54,807 nt of DNA from an uncultured Sphingomonadales bacterium (GTDB lineage: Bacteria > Pseudomonadota > Alphaproteobacteria > Sphingomonadales > Sphingomonadaceae). Positions 34,532 through 43,396 of the stretch are shown here, piece by piece; within the stretch, counting starts at the first letter, position 1, and every line of letters starts with the position of its first letter. Under the pieces are notes generated by a model. The model saw only the letters and a program-made list of their open reading frames with translations. It was not told the origin of the DNA and did not search any database. Location of the stretch: assembly GCA_903858875.1 (NCBI GenBank), contig CAIOKP010000082.1, forward strand, positions 1-54,807, read 5' to 3'. The position numbers were made by a program, and so were the translations under genes.

Positions 34532-35257
34532 ATGATGACCCGCGTCGCAATCGTTACCGGTGGAACCAGAGGAATCGGCGGCGCTATCAGCGTTGCCCTC
34601 AAGGATCTGGGCTATACCGTCATTGCCAATTACGCTGGCAATGCCGAAAAGGCGAAGGCCTTTACCGACGCTACGGGCATTCCCGCCTATGCATGGGATG
34701 TGGGCGATCATCAGGCCTGCCTCGATGGGTGTGCCCAGGTCGCGGCCGACCACGGCCCGATCGATGTCGTCGTCAATAACGCTGGCATCACCCGCGACGG
34801 CGTGTTGCACCGGATGAGCTTTGAAGACTGGAACGAGGTGATGCGCATCAACCTCGGTGGCTGCTTCAACATGGCTAAGGCGACGTTCCCTGGTATGCGG
34901 GAACGCAAATGGGGCCGGATCGTCAACATCGGCTCGATCAACGGGCAATCCGGCCAATATGGGCAGGTCAACTATGCCGCTGCAAAGTCCGGCATCCATG
35001 GCTTTACCAAGGCACTGGCTCAGGAAGGCGCCAAGTTCGGCGTCACCGTCAACACTATTGCGCCGGGCTATATCGACACCGACATGGTGGCCGCTGTGCC
35101 CCCGGCCGTGCTGGAAAAGATCGTTGCCAAAATCCCGGTCGGCCGGTTGGGTCATGCCGAAGAAATCGCGCGCGGCGTGGCATTCTTGTGCTCCGAAGAT
35201 GCCGGTTTTGTCACCGGTTCGACCATGAGCATCAACGGCGGCCAGCACATGTATTGA
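34532..35257 (+). CDS. phbB: Acetoacetyl-CoA reductase
   Basis: PhbB (PhaB) reduces acetoacetyl-CoA to (R)-3-hydroxybutyryl-CoA with NADPH for polyhydroxybutyrate synthesis. The 241-residue SDR protein has VTGGTRGIGGAIS at the N-terminus, NNAGITRDGVLHRM, the catalytic Ser region NIGSINGQSGQYGQ and YAAAKSG (YxxxK near residue 150), and PGYIDTDMVAAVP, which is typical of PhbB rather than FabG. AGGAGAGG lies 4-11 bases before the second ATG. No phaA or phaC lies nearby, so the rest of the pathway is elsewhere. A stable hairpin follows the stop. Confidence 0.93.
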   Translation: MMTRVAIVTGGTRGIGGAISVALKDLGYTVIANYAGNAEKAKAFTDATGIPAYAWDVGDHQACLDGCAQVAADHGPIDVVVNNAGITRDGVLHRMSFEDWNEVMRINLGGCFNMAKATFPGMRERKWGRIVNIGSINGQSGQYGQVNYAAAKSGIHGFTKALAQEGAKFGVTVNTIAPGYIDTDMVAAVPPAVLEKIVAKIPVGRLGHAEEIARGVAFLCSEDAGFVTGSTMSINGGQHMY

Positions 35258-35262
35258 GCCAC

Positions 35263-35299
35263 AAGGGCCAGCGTCGCCATGATTGGCGGCTTGGCCCTT
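35263..35299 (+). terminator. Terminator-like hairpin after phbB
   Basis: AAGGGCCA at 35263-35270 pairs with TGGCCCTT at 35292-35299, and CGCCA with TGGCG around a TGAT loop at 35280-35283, with a small internal mismatch. It begins 5 bases after the phbB stop. The T run after it is short (TTGCC), so it may be a partial terminator. Confidence 0.55.
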
Positions 35300-35331
35300 G
35301 CCTCAGACCCGCCGGGTGGTAGGGTGGCCGC

Positions 35332-35589
35332 GTGACCACTTCCTATCACCCGCCGGTCAAACGCTCGGTCGAGATTGCCGGGCACAAGACATCGATTAGC
35401 CTCGAACCCTTGTTCTGGGACATGCTGCGCGCCGCTGCCGAGGCGCGGGGCGTGCCGATCAACGCGCTTGTCGCGCGGATCGATGCAGAACGGATTATTG
35501 CCCCGGTACCACCGGGATTGGCCGGCGCGGTTCGCTTGTGGTTGGTCGAGCAGCGCACAATGGCGCATCGGGAACCGCCCGGAATTTAA
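35332..35589 (+). CDS. Ribbon-helix-helix domain protein
   Basis: This 85-residue protein matches the RHH_4 group: PVKRSVEIAGHKTSISLEPLFWDML followed by AEARGVPINALVARIDAER. The strand KRSVEIAGHKTSISL supplies the beta-ribbon that enters the DNA major groove as a dimer, and two helices follow. The family is widespread in alphaproteobacteria and thought to be DNA-binding, but targets are unknown. The start is a GTG. It is 74 bases after phbB, behind the hairpin, so cotranscription is uncertain. Confidence 0.85.
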   Translation: MTTSYHPPVKRSVEIAGHKTSISLEPLFWDMLRAAAEARGVPINALVARIDAERIIAPVPPGLAGAVRLWLVEQRTMAHREPPGI

Positions 35590-35669
35590 GCGAAAAATAT
35601 AAATGCGCGCGTTTGCGTATTTAGGGCCTATCGGTGACGGGATGTGATCGACATCCTAGGAGACTCACA

Positions 35670-35966
35670 ATGCACGGCAAACTTCAACGCTTGGCGCTGG
35701 CCATCGGCGCAGCGACGCTCGCGATCGCCGCGATGCCCGCCACCGCAGATGCCAAAACTCACCGTGTTTACAAGACCTGTCGCCGGTCAAGCGGCACGGC
35801 TGGCCTGATCGCTGGCGGCGGCGCGGGCGCCGTCATCGGCAGCCGGGTGATCGGTGGCGGTATTGCCGGACCATTGGTCGGCGCCGTCGGCGGCGCCTTT
35901 GCCGGCCGGGCTATCGACCGTTCCATGACCGCAAAGCGCCGCTGCCGCTATACCCGGCACCGCTAA
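35670..35966 (+). CDS. Exported glycine-zipper (2TM) protein
   Basis: This 98-residue protein has a signal peptide (LALAIGAATLAIAAMPATADA, cleavage near residue 28) and a glycine-zipper segment: GTAGLIAGGGAGAVIGSRVI, GGGIAGPLVGAVGGAFAGRAID. Such domains insert in or associate with the outer membrane, as in Rcs-type lipoproteins and 17-kDa antigen relatives. The C-terminus is basic (KRRCRYTRHR) with one Cys that may pair with the Cys before the zipper (KTCRR). TAGGAGA gives a strong ribosome-binding site. Its role is unknown. Confidence 0.8.
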   Translation: MHGKLQRLALAIGAATLAIAAMPATADAKTHRVYKTCRRSSGTAGLIAGGGAGAVIGSRVIGGGIAGPLVGAVGGAFAGRAIDRSMTAKRRCRYTRHR

Positions 35967-35985
35967 TCGCGCGCTTGGCGGGGAC

Positions 35986-37272
35986 TCAGTCCCCGCCGAC
36001 GCGTTCGATATCCGCGCCCAGCAAGGCGAATTTTTCCTCTAACCGCTCATACCCGCGATCGAGGTGGTACAAGCGGTGCACCTGCGTCTCGCCCTCTGCG
36101 GCAAGACCGGCGATCACCAGGCTCATAGAGGCGCGCAGATCGGTCGCCATCACTTCGGCGCCGGTCATCCGGGGCACGCCATGCACGATGGCGGTCCGGC
36201 CCTTGGTCTCGATCCGCGCGCCCATGCGGGTCAATTCCGGCACATGCATGTACCGGTTTTCAAAAATCGTTTCGGTCAGCACGCTGGTGCCCTCGGCCCG
36301 GCATAGCATCGCCATCAATTGCGCCTGCATATCCGTGGCAAAGCCGGGATAGGGCGCGGTGGACAGCGTGACGGGGCGTAGCGGGCCATCGGCCGCGACA
36401 TACAGCCCGCCCGGACGCGGTTCCACATGCACACCCGCCTCGCGCAATGCGGCGACAGTCGCGTCCATTTCTTCGATCCGCGCGCCCTTCAACTCGACCT
36501 CACCACCGGTGATCGCCGCGGCACAAGCATAGGACCCCGCCTCGATCCGGTCCGGCATCACCTGATAGGTCGCACCATGCAGCCGGTCGACACCGTGAAT
36601 CGTCAGGTCCGACGTGCCGATCCCCTCAATTTGTGCACCCATCGCGACCAGCAGATTGCACAGGTCGACAATCTCCGGCTCCCGCGCGGCATTGTGCAGC
36701 CGGCACACACCGCTAGCCAGCGAGGCGGCCATCAACGCGTTTTCCGTCGCGCCGACCGACACCACCGGAAAGGCATAACGCCCGCCGGGTAACCCCCCAT
36801 CGGGCGCAATCGCCCGGACATAGCCAGCCGCCATTTCGATCCGCGCGCCAAACGCCTCCAGCACCTTGAGATGCAGGTCGATCGGACGGTTGCCAATCGC
36901 ACAGCCCCCGGGCAACGACACCGTCGCCTCACCCGCGCGGGCCAACAATGGGCCGAGCACCAGAATAGACGCACGCATCTTGCGCACCAATTCATACGGC
37001 GCAGTCGTCGACGTCAGCCGCGTCGCCCCCAGCGTCATAACCCGGCCGAAATCCTCCGGCCGGCTGCCCGCGATGGTGGTTGATACGCCAAATTGGTTCA
37101 ACAAATGTTGAAACCCATCCACATCGGCGAGGCGCGGCAAATTGCGCAACGTCAACGGCTCTTCGGTCAACAGGGCGCAAGGCAACAGCGTTAGCACCGA
37201 ATTTTTGGCGCCCGAGACCGGAATAGTTCCCGAAAGCCGCTTGCCACCACGAATAATGATCTTGTCCATCAC
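35986..37272 (-). CDS. murA: UDP-N-acetylglucosamine 1-carboxyvinyltransferase
   Basis: MurA transfers enolpyruvate from PEP to UDP-GlcNAc, the first committed step of peptidoglycan synthesis. The 428-residue protein begins [25 protein letters not shown], and has the active-site loop [16 protein letters not shown] with catalytic Cys about residue 124, so fosfomycin sensitivity by this residue is expected. [18 protein letters not shown] follows near the end as usual. Two adjacent ATGs are possible starts. It stands alone on minus between the glycine-zipper gene and galU. Confidence 0.98.
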   Translation of the reverse strand: MMDKIIIRGGKRLSGTIPVSGAKNSVLTLLPCALLTEEPLTLRNLPRLADVDGFQHLLNQFGVSTTIAGSRPEDFGRVMTLGATRLTSTTAPYELVRKMRASILVLGPLLARAGEATVSLPGGCAIGNRPIDLHLKVLEAFGARIEMAAGYVRAIAPDGGLPGGRYAFPVVSVGATENALMAASLASGVCRLHNAAREPEIVDLCNLLVAMGAQIEGIGTSDLTIHGVDRLHGATYQVMPDRIEAGSYACAAAITGGEVELKGARIEEMDATVAALREAGVHVEPRPGGLYVAADGPLRPVTLSTAPYPGFATDMQAQLMAMLCRAEGTSVLTETIFENRYMHVPELTRMGARIETKGRTAIVHGVPRMTGAEVMATDLRASMSLVIAGLAAEGETQVHRLYHLDRGYERLEEKFALLGADIERVGGD

Positions 37273-37357
37273 CCTCGTTTAGAAGCGTCTGCCCCGCGCC
37301 GCAATGGTCGGTTTGCGATCCATCTGACAGAAATGACTCCGCGTTGATGTGTAAACC

Positions 37358-37386
37358 TTGCCTAACAGCCCGCCATACGGTTTAAC
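37358..37386 (+). promoter_or_regulatory. Candidate galU promoter with flanking TGTGTAA words
   Basis: TTGCCT (37358-37363) and TTTAAC (37381-37386) are 17 bases apart, giving a leader of about 30 bases before galU. TGTGTAA occurs at 37348-37354 and 37390-37396, exactly 42 bp apart and flanking the promoter. TTAA-N7-GTAA at 37382-37396 is one base off the CtrA consensus TTAA-N7-TTAA. Confidence 0.4.
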
Positions 37387-37421
37387 ACCTGTGTAACCTA
37401 GACCTGCCACGAGTACTTTTC

Positions 37422-38306
37422 ATGAGCGATGCCCAAAAAATAAAACCCGTCCGCAAGGCAGTCTTTCCCGTCGCAGGCCTTGGCACCCGCTTTCTGCCCG
37501 CCACCAAGGCGATCCCCAAGGAAATGCTGCCCATCGTCGATCGGCCCCTGATCCAATATGCGGTCGATGAGGCGCGTGAGGCTGGCATTGAACAGCTGAT
37601 TTTCGTCACCGGCCGCGGCAAGACCGCGATCGTCGAGCATTTCGACACCGCCTATGAACTCGAAGCGACCATGCATGAGCGCGAAAAGTCGCTCGATGTG
37701 CTGGCGGCCACCCGCGTGCAACCGGGCAATCTCGTCACCGTGCGCCAACAGGTCCCCCTTGGCCTTGGCCATGCCATCTGGTGCGCCCGCGCGGTCATTG
37801 GCGATGAACCCTTCGCCATTTTTCTGCCGGACGAACTGATGATCGGTACGCCGGGCTGTATGAAGCAAATGGTCGATGCCTATTCGCAGGTCGGCGGTAA
37901 CGTGATCAGCGTGCTCGAAGTCCCGCGTAGCGACGTGTCGAGCTATGGCGTGATCGCGCCGGGCAAGTCCCATGGCAACCTGACCGAGGTGACTGGTCTG
38001 GTTGAAAAGCCGAAGATCGATGCCGCACCGTCCAACCTGATCATCTCGGGCCGCTACATCCTTCAGCCTGAAGTGATGGACCTGCTGGAAAATCAGGAAA
38101 AGGGCGCAGGGGGCGAGATCCAGTTGACCGATGCCATGGCGCAGATGATCGGCAACCAGCCGTTCCATGCCGTCACCTTTAACGGCACACGCTATGACTG
38201 CGGGTCAAAGACTGGCTTTGTCGAGGCGACGCTGGCCTTGGCAATGGCGCGGCCGGATATGGGCGATGAGGTGCGTGCCATGGCCAGGCGCTTGCTCGGC
38301 CTCTGA
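37422..38306 (+). CDS. galU: UTP-glucose-1-phosphate uridylyltransferase
   Basis: GalU makes UDP-glucose from UTP and glucose-1-phosphate, supplying EPS and LPS synthesis. The 294-residue protein has the nucleotidyltransferase signature VFPVAGLGTRFLPATKAIPKEML, IDRPLIQYAVDEA (VDRPL), and GLGHAIWCARAVIGDEPFAIFLPDEL with the metal-binding Asp, plus LTEVTGLVEKP. Length is typical. It is not inside the EPS locus but sits on the same chromosome segment 9 kb away, and is followed by a strong terminator. Confidence 0.97.
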   Translation: MSDAQKIKPVRKAVFPVAGLGTRFLPATKAIPKEMLPIVDRPLIQYAVDEAREAGIEQLIFVTGRGKTAIVEHFDTAYELEATMHEREKSLDVLAATRVQPGNLVTVRQQVPLGLGHAIWCARAVIGDEPFAIFLPDELMIGTPGCMKQMVDAYSQVGGNVISVLEVPRSDVSSYGVIAPGKSHGNLTEVTGLVEKPKIDAAPSNLIISGRYILQPEVMDLLENQEKGAGGEIQLTDAMAQMIGNQPFHAVTFNGTRYDCGSKTGFVEATLALAMARPDMGDEVRAMARRLLGL

Positions 38307-38364
38307 TAAATATGGGTGCCATCCATGGCACCCATCGTCCGATCGGCATCATGGGCGATCATAG

Positions 38365-38392
38365 AAAAGGCGGCTGTTACCAGCCGCCTTTT
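38365..38392 (+). terminator. Intrinsic terminator after galU
   Basis: AAAAGGCGGCTG (38365-38376) and CAGCCGCCTTTT (38381-38392) form a perfect 12-bp stem with loop TTAC, ending in a T run. It lies 58 bases after galU and 66 bases past the M23 peptidase stop, and may act in both directions for these convergent genes. Confidence 0.9.
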
Positions 38393-38458
38393 CCGCATCC
38401 TCTCCAAGATGCATTATGCCTGTTGGGCTTGTTATCCGCCCTTCATTCTCAGGCTGGG

Positions 38459-39202
38459 TTATTCGCCTTCGGGTTCAGCAACCGCGCCCGTGCGCGCGAT
38501 GGTGGCCAGCGCCATTTGCGGCTGACCTTCACCCTGTAAATAAGGAATGGGGTTCACAGCCTCGCCGCCCACGCGCACTTCATAGTGCAGGTGTGGGCCG
38601 GTCGAACGACCGGTGGTGCCAACAAAGCCGATCAGATCGCCCTTGTGCACCATCTGGCCAGCCCCGACATTCAGCCGCGACAGGTGACCATAACGGGTTT
38701 CCAATTCACTGCCATGCTCGATCTGGATATACAGGCCATAGCTGCTGAACCAATCAGCGCGGCCCACCACACCATCGGCAGTGGCATAAACGGGCGAGCC
38801 GACCGGGCTGGCCAGATCGATGCCCTTGTGCATACGAAAACCGCCCATCACCGGGTGGTGCCGCATACCAAAATCGCTCGTCATGCGGACGCCATCCAGC
38901 GGCATACGCGACGGTATGGCCATCGCATGGCTGCCCGCGCTCTGATTGGCGATCGAGGAGGCCGCCGCGAAGCTGGCGCCGCCTTCGATGGCGCGCCAGG
39001 ACGAGAACAGCTGACGGAATTGCTGATCGCCGCCATCCTGACCCGGTGCCGTCGCCTGTGCGGCGCGCAGCGGGGTCGAGATGTCGGCATTGGCAGCGCT
39101 GTTGGCCATGACCGGATTGCTGACGATTGCGATCGTGGCGGCAACGGCGCCCATCACAAACTTGCCAACTAAAAACTTGGAGGAATTACGAAGCACGATC
39201 AC
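38459..39202 (-). CDS. M23-family peptidoglycan metallopeptidase
   Basis: This 247-residue protein has a signal peptide (GKFVMGAVAATIAIVSNPVMANS; cleavage near residue 33), a linker and a LytM-type M23 domain. Zinc ligands are seen in MHKGIDLASPVG (His and Asp, HxxxD near residue 125) and HLHYEVRVGG (HxH near 208); GHLSRLNVG is the catalytic His region between. These enzymes cut peptidoglycan cross-links, usually glycyl or D,D bonds, or activate amidases. No coiled coil is seen, unlike EnvC/NlpD. The upstream gap contains a palindrome, CTATCGCGATAG, at 39231. Confidence 0.93.
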   Translation of the reverse strand: MIVLRNSSKFLVGKFVMGAVAATIAIVSNPVMANSAANADISTPLRAAQATAPGQDGGDQQFRQLFSSWRAIEGGASFAAASSIANQSAGSHAMAIPSRMPLDGVRMTSDFGMRHHPVMGGFRMHKGIDLASPVGSPVYATADGVVGRADWFSSYGLYIQIEHGSELETRYGHLSRLNVGAGQMVHKGDLIGFVGTTGRSTGPHLHYEVRVGGEAVNPIPYLQGEGQPQMALATIARTGAVAEPEGE

Positions 39203-39230
39203 TCCAGAAGCACCTTAAATCTTGCGCCGA

Positions 39231-39242
39231 CTATCGCGATAG
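39231..39242. promoter_or_regulatory. 12-bp palindrome upstream of the M23 peptidase
   Basis: CTATCGCGATAG is a perfect palindrome 29-40 bases before the peptidase start. GATCGCGATC-like words are common in this G+C-rich genome, so it may be chance. Confidence 0.2.
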
Positions 39243-39291
39243 CGACCGCCGACATGGGAATTGGGCCATCGAGAAAATCAATGGCTGGCGT

Positions 39292-40146
39292 TTATTGGAG
39301 ATCGCCGGAGCCCCCCGCCGTCTCATGGATTTTCCCTAGCCCGGCATTGTCCTTATAGGCAAGCGCAGCATAAGCATCTCGCGACAAACCGGCTGCCTGA
39401 CGCGCCGAGTCGTTGAATGGAGGCTTAATTGCGCCTCCAAAATAACGCGTTACCAGCGTTTGCCACAAAGAATCGGGCGATTCACCCAGCCCAAAACAGA
39501 TCGCGGCGAAATGCGTCGAGCCAAATCGAACGTGGCGAATTTCATCGTCAAGGATCCGCTGCAGGATCCGCACCCCGCGCGTATCGCCGTTGGCGCGCAC
39601 CCGTTCCAGCGTCGGCGGCGTAACATCCAGGCCACGCGCCTCCAGCACCATCGGTACAACGGCCAGCCGCGCCGCAACATCATGAGCAGTCGCCTCTGCG
39701 GCTTGCCACAGCCCGTCATGCGCTGGCAAATCGCCATAGGTCGCGCCCATCGTCGCCAAATGCCGCTGGATAATCGCGAAATGCATCGCCTCATCCGCCG
39801 CCACCGCCAGGAAATCGCCGACAAAGCCCGCGCCCATCTGCGCCCCAAATCGCCCGGCCATGTCGAGCGCCAAATCAATCGCGACAAATTCAATATGCGC
39901 CAACGAATGCCATAGCGCGATGCGGGCACGATCCGATTGGCCGCGCCCGCGTTTGGGCATCCGGTTGGGCGGCAACAATTCGGGCCGGTCGGGGCGCCCG
40001 GGACGATCGGGCATCGCCACATCGAACACCATCGCCAGCCGCCCCAGCCGCCAGTCGCGCGCCACCGTCCGCGTCGCCATCAATTTTGCCCGCGGGTCCG
40101 CCGTCAACAGGGCGTCGCGAATGGCCGCCGCGACGCTCTGCCTCAC
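39292..40146 (-). CDS. DUF455-family ferritin-like protein
   Basis: This 284-residue protein matches DUF455, a ferritin-like four-helix family. Metal-ligand-like residues appear in HSLAHIEFVAIDLALDMAG (His/Glu), ADEAMHFAIIQRHL (Glu/His) and DEIRHVRFGSTHF (Glu/His near residue 212), spaced as in di-iron carboxylate proteins. The family's activity is not well known; a tRNA-modifying MiaE-like fold is one relative. It overlaps the bcp start by 4 bases and so belongs to the glnE-bcp-DUF455 operon. Confidence 0.85.
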   Translation of the reverse strand: MRQSVAAAIRDALLTADPRAKLMATRTVARDWRLGRLAMVFDVAMPDRPGRPDRPELLPPNRMPKRGRGQSDRARIALWHSLAHIEFVAIDLALDMAGRFGAQMGAGFVGDFLAVAADEAMHFAIIQRHLATMGATYGDLPAHDGLWQAAEATAHDVAARLAVVPMVLEARGLDVTPPTLERVRANGDTRGVRILQRILDDEIRHVRFGSTHFAAICFGLGESPDSLWQTLVTRYFGGAIKPPFNDSARQAAGLSRDAYAALAYKDNAGLGKIHETAGGSGDLQ

Positions 40147-40616
40147 AGCGCCTGCGCCGCCGCCAACACTGCTGCCGCGTGATCCTTAACCTTGACCTTG
40201 GGCCACAATTGCGCGATCCGGCCATCGGGCGCGATCAGATAGGTCGTGCGCACCATGCCCATATAGGTCCGGCCATAATTGACCTTCTCCGCCCAGACGC
40301 CCAGCGCGTCGGACAGACCGCCCTCCACAGCATCGCTGGCCAGCGGCGCGGTCAACGCGTGCTTGGCAATGAACTTGGCGTGCTTTTGCGGCGTATCCTT
40401 GCTGATCCCCAGCAGGGCCACGCCCGCCGCCGCGAACGCCGCCGCCAGCGTCGAAAAATCCTTGTTCTCGGTCGTGCAGCCCGGCGTATCGTCCTTGGGA
40501 TAAAAGAACAGCACCAGCTTTTGCCCGGTGAAATCGGACGGCTTGACCGTGCCGCCTTCGGGCGTCGTCATCGCGATATCGGGAATCATATCGCCGACCT
40601 TGGCAAAATTGCTCAT
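40143..40616 (-). CDS. bcp: Thioredoxin-dependent peroxiredoxin, Bcp/PrxQ type
   Basis: Bcp reduces hydrogen peroxide and organic hydroperoxides using thioredoxin. The 157-residue protein has LVLFFYPKDDTPGCTTENKDF, with the peroxidatic Cys in PGCTTE near residue 48. The second Cys usually found five residues later in many Bcp is absent here (ENKDF), so this is a 1-Cys or atypical form. It overlaps glnE by 4 bases and DUF455 by 4, so all three are coupled. Confidence 0.95.
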   Translation of the reverse strand: MSNFAKVGDMIPDIAMTTPEGGTVKPSDFTGQKLVLFFYPKDDTPGCTTENKDFSTLAAAFAAAGVALLGISKDTPQKHAKFIAKHALTAPLASDAVEGGLSDALGVWAEKVNYGRTYMGMVRTTYLIAPDGRIAQLWPKVKVKDHAAAVLAAAQAL

Positions 40617-43315
40617 GCGTCAATCTCCATTTGCTCGCCAAATACCTGGGCCCAGGCGCGGGCGATGGCGTTCCGGGCGCTGTTCACCGCCGCCGTCAGG
40701 TATCCCCAATCCTCGGTTCCGCATGCCTTGGCAAGCACGGCATATGGGGCAGCGGGCGGCGGCGCGCCATCGGGTGCCAATAGGCGAGAGGCCATCAACA
40801 GCCGCGACAATAGCGCAAACGCCGGCTCGACCTCGGCCGCCAACAGACCGCCTATGACCAGCGCCGACAGCGCGCCGGCCATATCGGGCCGCCGCCCCAC
40901 CCCTTCGCGCAATTGCAGGCAATGGGTGAGAAATTCGGCATCGACCAGCCCGCCACGCAACAGCTTGGCATCCAGCGGCCCCTTGGGATGTTTATGCTCG
41001 GCCATCCGGTGGCGCATATCCAGCACTTCGGCGGTGAGTTTTTCAGGGTCGCGCGGGCGGTCCAACACCTCGTTGATAATTCCGTCCATCGCGTCACGCG
41101 CCGCGTCGGACCCGAACAATACGCGCGCCCTGATCAGCGCCATATGTTCCCACGTCCACGCCTCCTCGCGCTGGTATCGCGCGAAACTGTCGAAACTGGC
41201 AGCCAGCGGCCCCTGTGTTCCCTGTGGGCGCAACCGCGTGTCGACCTCGTACAGCGCGCCCTCGGCGGTCGGCACCGACAGGGCGGCGCTGATCCGCTGG
41301 GCCAGCCGGTTGAAATAGAGCGTCGCGCCCAAGGGCCGCCGCCCATCGGATTCGGCCCCATGATCGCCGGTAAATAAATAGATGATGTCGAGATCGCTGG
41401 CATGGGTCAGCATGCCCCCACCCAGCCGCCCCAGCCCCAGAATGACCAGTTCGCCCCCCGGCACACGGCCATGCGTCCGCTCAAATTCGGCAATCGTCGC
41501 GCGGGCCAGCACGGTAATCGCCGCCTCTGCCACCCGGCACAGCCCTGCCGAGATGGCGAGCGGATCCTGCGCGCCCTCGATCAATTGCACGCCCAGCGCG
41601 AACCGCCTTTCTCCCACTTTGCGTCGCACAATGTCGAGCAACCGCTGGTAATCGTCGCCCACCTCGATCGACGCGAAATCCGCCGCCAACGCGGTCACAT
41701 CACCCGGCAGGTCAAACGCGCTGGCGTCAATCAGCGCGTCGAGCAAATCGCTCCGCCGCGCCAGTTCATCGGCCAGGGGCGGCGCCAGCGACAATACCCG
41801 CACCAAGACCTCCAGCAAGCCGGGTCGCGCCTCCAGCAGGTTGAACAGGTTCACCGCGCTCGGCAAATGGGTGATCAACTGTTCCCAGCGGGTCATCGCG
41901 CGATCCGGCTCGGGCGCCTTGGCCAGCGCGGCCAACAGCGCCGGCTGGATCGCATCCAGCGCCGCCAGCGACGCCGCCGACCGCAACGAACGCACCGTGC
42001 CGCCCCGCCAGCCATCAATCCGCGCCGCCAGCCCGGCAGGTTCGGCAAAACCGAGCCGCGCCAGAACCGCCTCCAGATCCTCGCCACGTGGCACCGCGAC
42101 CTGGTGACTGTCGCCCCCGCTGGCCGCGATCAGCCGGTCATAGCGCGCGCCGACCATCGTGGTGATCCGGGCGATCTCGTCGATCAACGCCGCCGCGCCG
42201 GGCAATCCGTCGAGCCGCGCGACATTTTCGATCCCGGCCATATCGTTGGGCAAGGCATGGGTTTGCTGGTCAGACACCATTTGCAACCGATGCTCAATCT
42301 GGCGCAACCGGTCATAGGCCTCACCCAGCCCCAGCGCATCGGCGCCATCGATCACCCCCGCCGCCGCCAGCGCATCCAGCGTCGCGCGCGTGCCCTTCAG
42401 CCGCAGCGCCGGGTTGCGACCGCCGTGGATTAACTGATGCGTCTGGGCGAAAAACTCGACCTCGCGGATGCCGCCCCGCCCGCGTTTGAGGTCAAAGCCG
42501 GGGCCGACCACCTCGACCTTGCCATGATGCGCGCGGATCCGCCGGGTCAGCCGGCCGATTTCGGAAATCGCCCCGAAATCCAGCGATTTTCGCCACACAA
42601 ACGGCCGGATCGCGGCCAAGAACCCCTCGCCCATCGCCACATCGCCCGCCGCCGACCGCGCCCGAATAAACGCCGCCCGTTCCCACGCCAACGCCGAGGA
42701 TTCGTAATGCGCCAGCGCGCCGCCGATCGGGATCGCCAAGGGGCTGATCTCGCTCGCCGGGCGCAGGCGCAGGTCGACGCGGAACACATAGCCCTCGGCG
42801 TCGATGTGCGACACATCGCGCAGGATCGCGCGCGCGACATATTGCGCCGCGTCCGCCGGATCGTCGCGCGGGCGGCGCGGCAGGACGGCGGGGTCATAAA
42901 TCAGGATCGGGTCGATGTCGGACGAATAGTTCAGCTCGCCCGCACCCTGCTTGCCCAAGGCCAGCGCGAAAAAGCCCGCGGGCGCCGCATCGGGCACCCG
43001 CGCGGTGATCGCATGGGCAATCGCGGCATCCAGCGCCCGGTCGGCCAGCGCGGTCAATTCGCCCGTCACCCGCAACAGCGGAAACGCGCCCGCCAGATCC
43101 CCGACCGCCAAGGCCAGCGCCAACGCCGCCTTTTCCCGCCGCAATGCCGCGCCAAGGTCGGGCGCATCGCCCCCCGCGCGCCGCGCCCACGCCAGCGCGC
43201 CATCCCCATCGCCCGCCGCCAACACAGCCACCAGATCAGGCATCCGGTCGCACGCCCGGGACAGATAGGGCGCATGCGCCTGCGCCCGTGCCAGCGCTCC
43301 GTTCCAATCGGCCAT
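40613..43315 (-). CDS. glnE: Bifunctional glutamine synthetase adenylyltransferase/adenylyl-removing enzyme
   Basis: GlnE adenylylates and deadenylylates glutamine synthetase in response to PII. The 900-residue protein has two nucleotidyltransferase domains: the N-terminal deadenylylase with FFALALGKQGAGELNYSSDIDPIL near residue 140 and RGRGGIREVEFFAQTHQL, and the C-terminal adenylylase with LGLGRLGGGMLTHASDLDIIYL near residue 645 and RGGLVDAEFLTHCLQL. The start at 43315 (MADWNGAL) has AAGGGGAAA upstream; the frame extends further but would run toward the divergent agmatine deiminase gene. It is the first gene of a three-gene operon. Confidence 0.95.
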   Translation of the reverse strand: MADWNGALARAQAHAPYLSRACDRMPDLVAVLAAGDGDGALAWARRAGGDAPDLGAALRREKAALALALAVGDLAGAFPLLRVTGELTALADRALDAAIAHAITARVPDAAPAGFFALALGKQGAGELNYSSDIDPILIYDPAVLPRRPRDDPADAAQYVARAILRDVSHIDAEGYVFRVDLRLRPASEISPLAIPIGGALAHYESSALAWERAAFIRARSAAGDVAMGEGFLAAIRPFVWRKSLDFGAISEIGRLTRRIRAHHGKVEVVGPGFDLKRGRGGIREVEFFAQTHQLIHGGRNPALRLKGTRATLDALAAAGVIDGADALGLGEAYDRLRQIEHRLQMVSDQQTHALPNDMAGIENVARLDGLPGAAALIDEIARITTMVGARYDRLIAASGGDSHQVAVPRGEDLEAVLARLGFAEPAGLAARIDGWRGGTVRSLRSAASLAALDAIQPALLAALAKAPEPDRAMTRWEQLITHLPSAVNLFNLLEARPGLLEVLVRVLSLAPPLADELARRSDLLDALIDASAFDLPGDVTALAADFASIEVGDDYQRLLDIVRRKVGERRFALGVQLIEGAQDPLAISAGLCRVAEAAITVLARATIAEFERTHGRVPGGELVILGLGRLGGGMLTHASDLDIIYLFTGDHGAESDGRRPLGATLYFNRLAQRISAALSVPTAEGALYEVDTRLRPQGTQGPLAASFDSFARYQREEAWTWEHMALIRARVLFGSDAARDAMDGIINEVLDRPRDPEKLTAEVLDMRHRMAEHKHPKGPLDAKLLRGGLVDAEFLTHCLQLREGVGRRPDMAGALSALVIGGLLAAEVEPAFALLSRLLMASRLLAPDGAPPPAAPYAVLAKACGTEDWGYLTAAVNSARNAIARAWAQVFGEQMEIDA

Positions 43316-43396
43316 GATCGTTTCCCCTTGCTGCGGACTAGTCATGCCCCCCGCCCCGTCTTCCCGCAAGGCCGCTTTGGCGCTATGGGGCGGCGC

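Noticed and set aside
40086..41318. A 410-codon open frame on plus across DUF455, bcp and glnE
   Set aside because: Antisense to three well-supported overlapping genes; low-complexity product.
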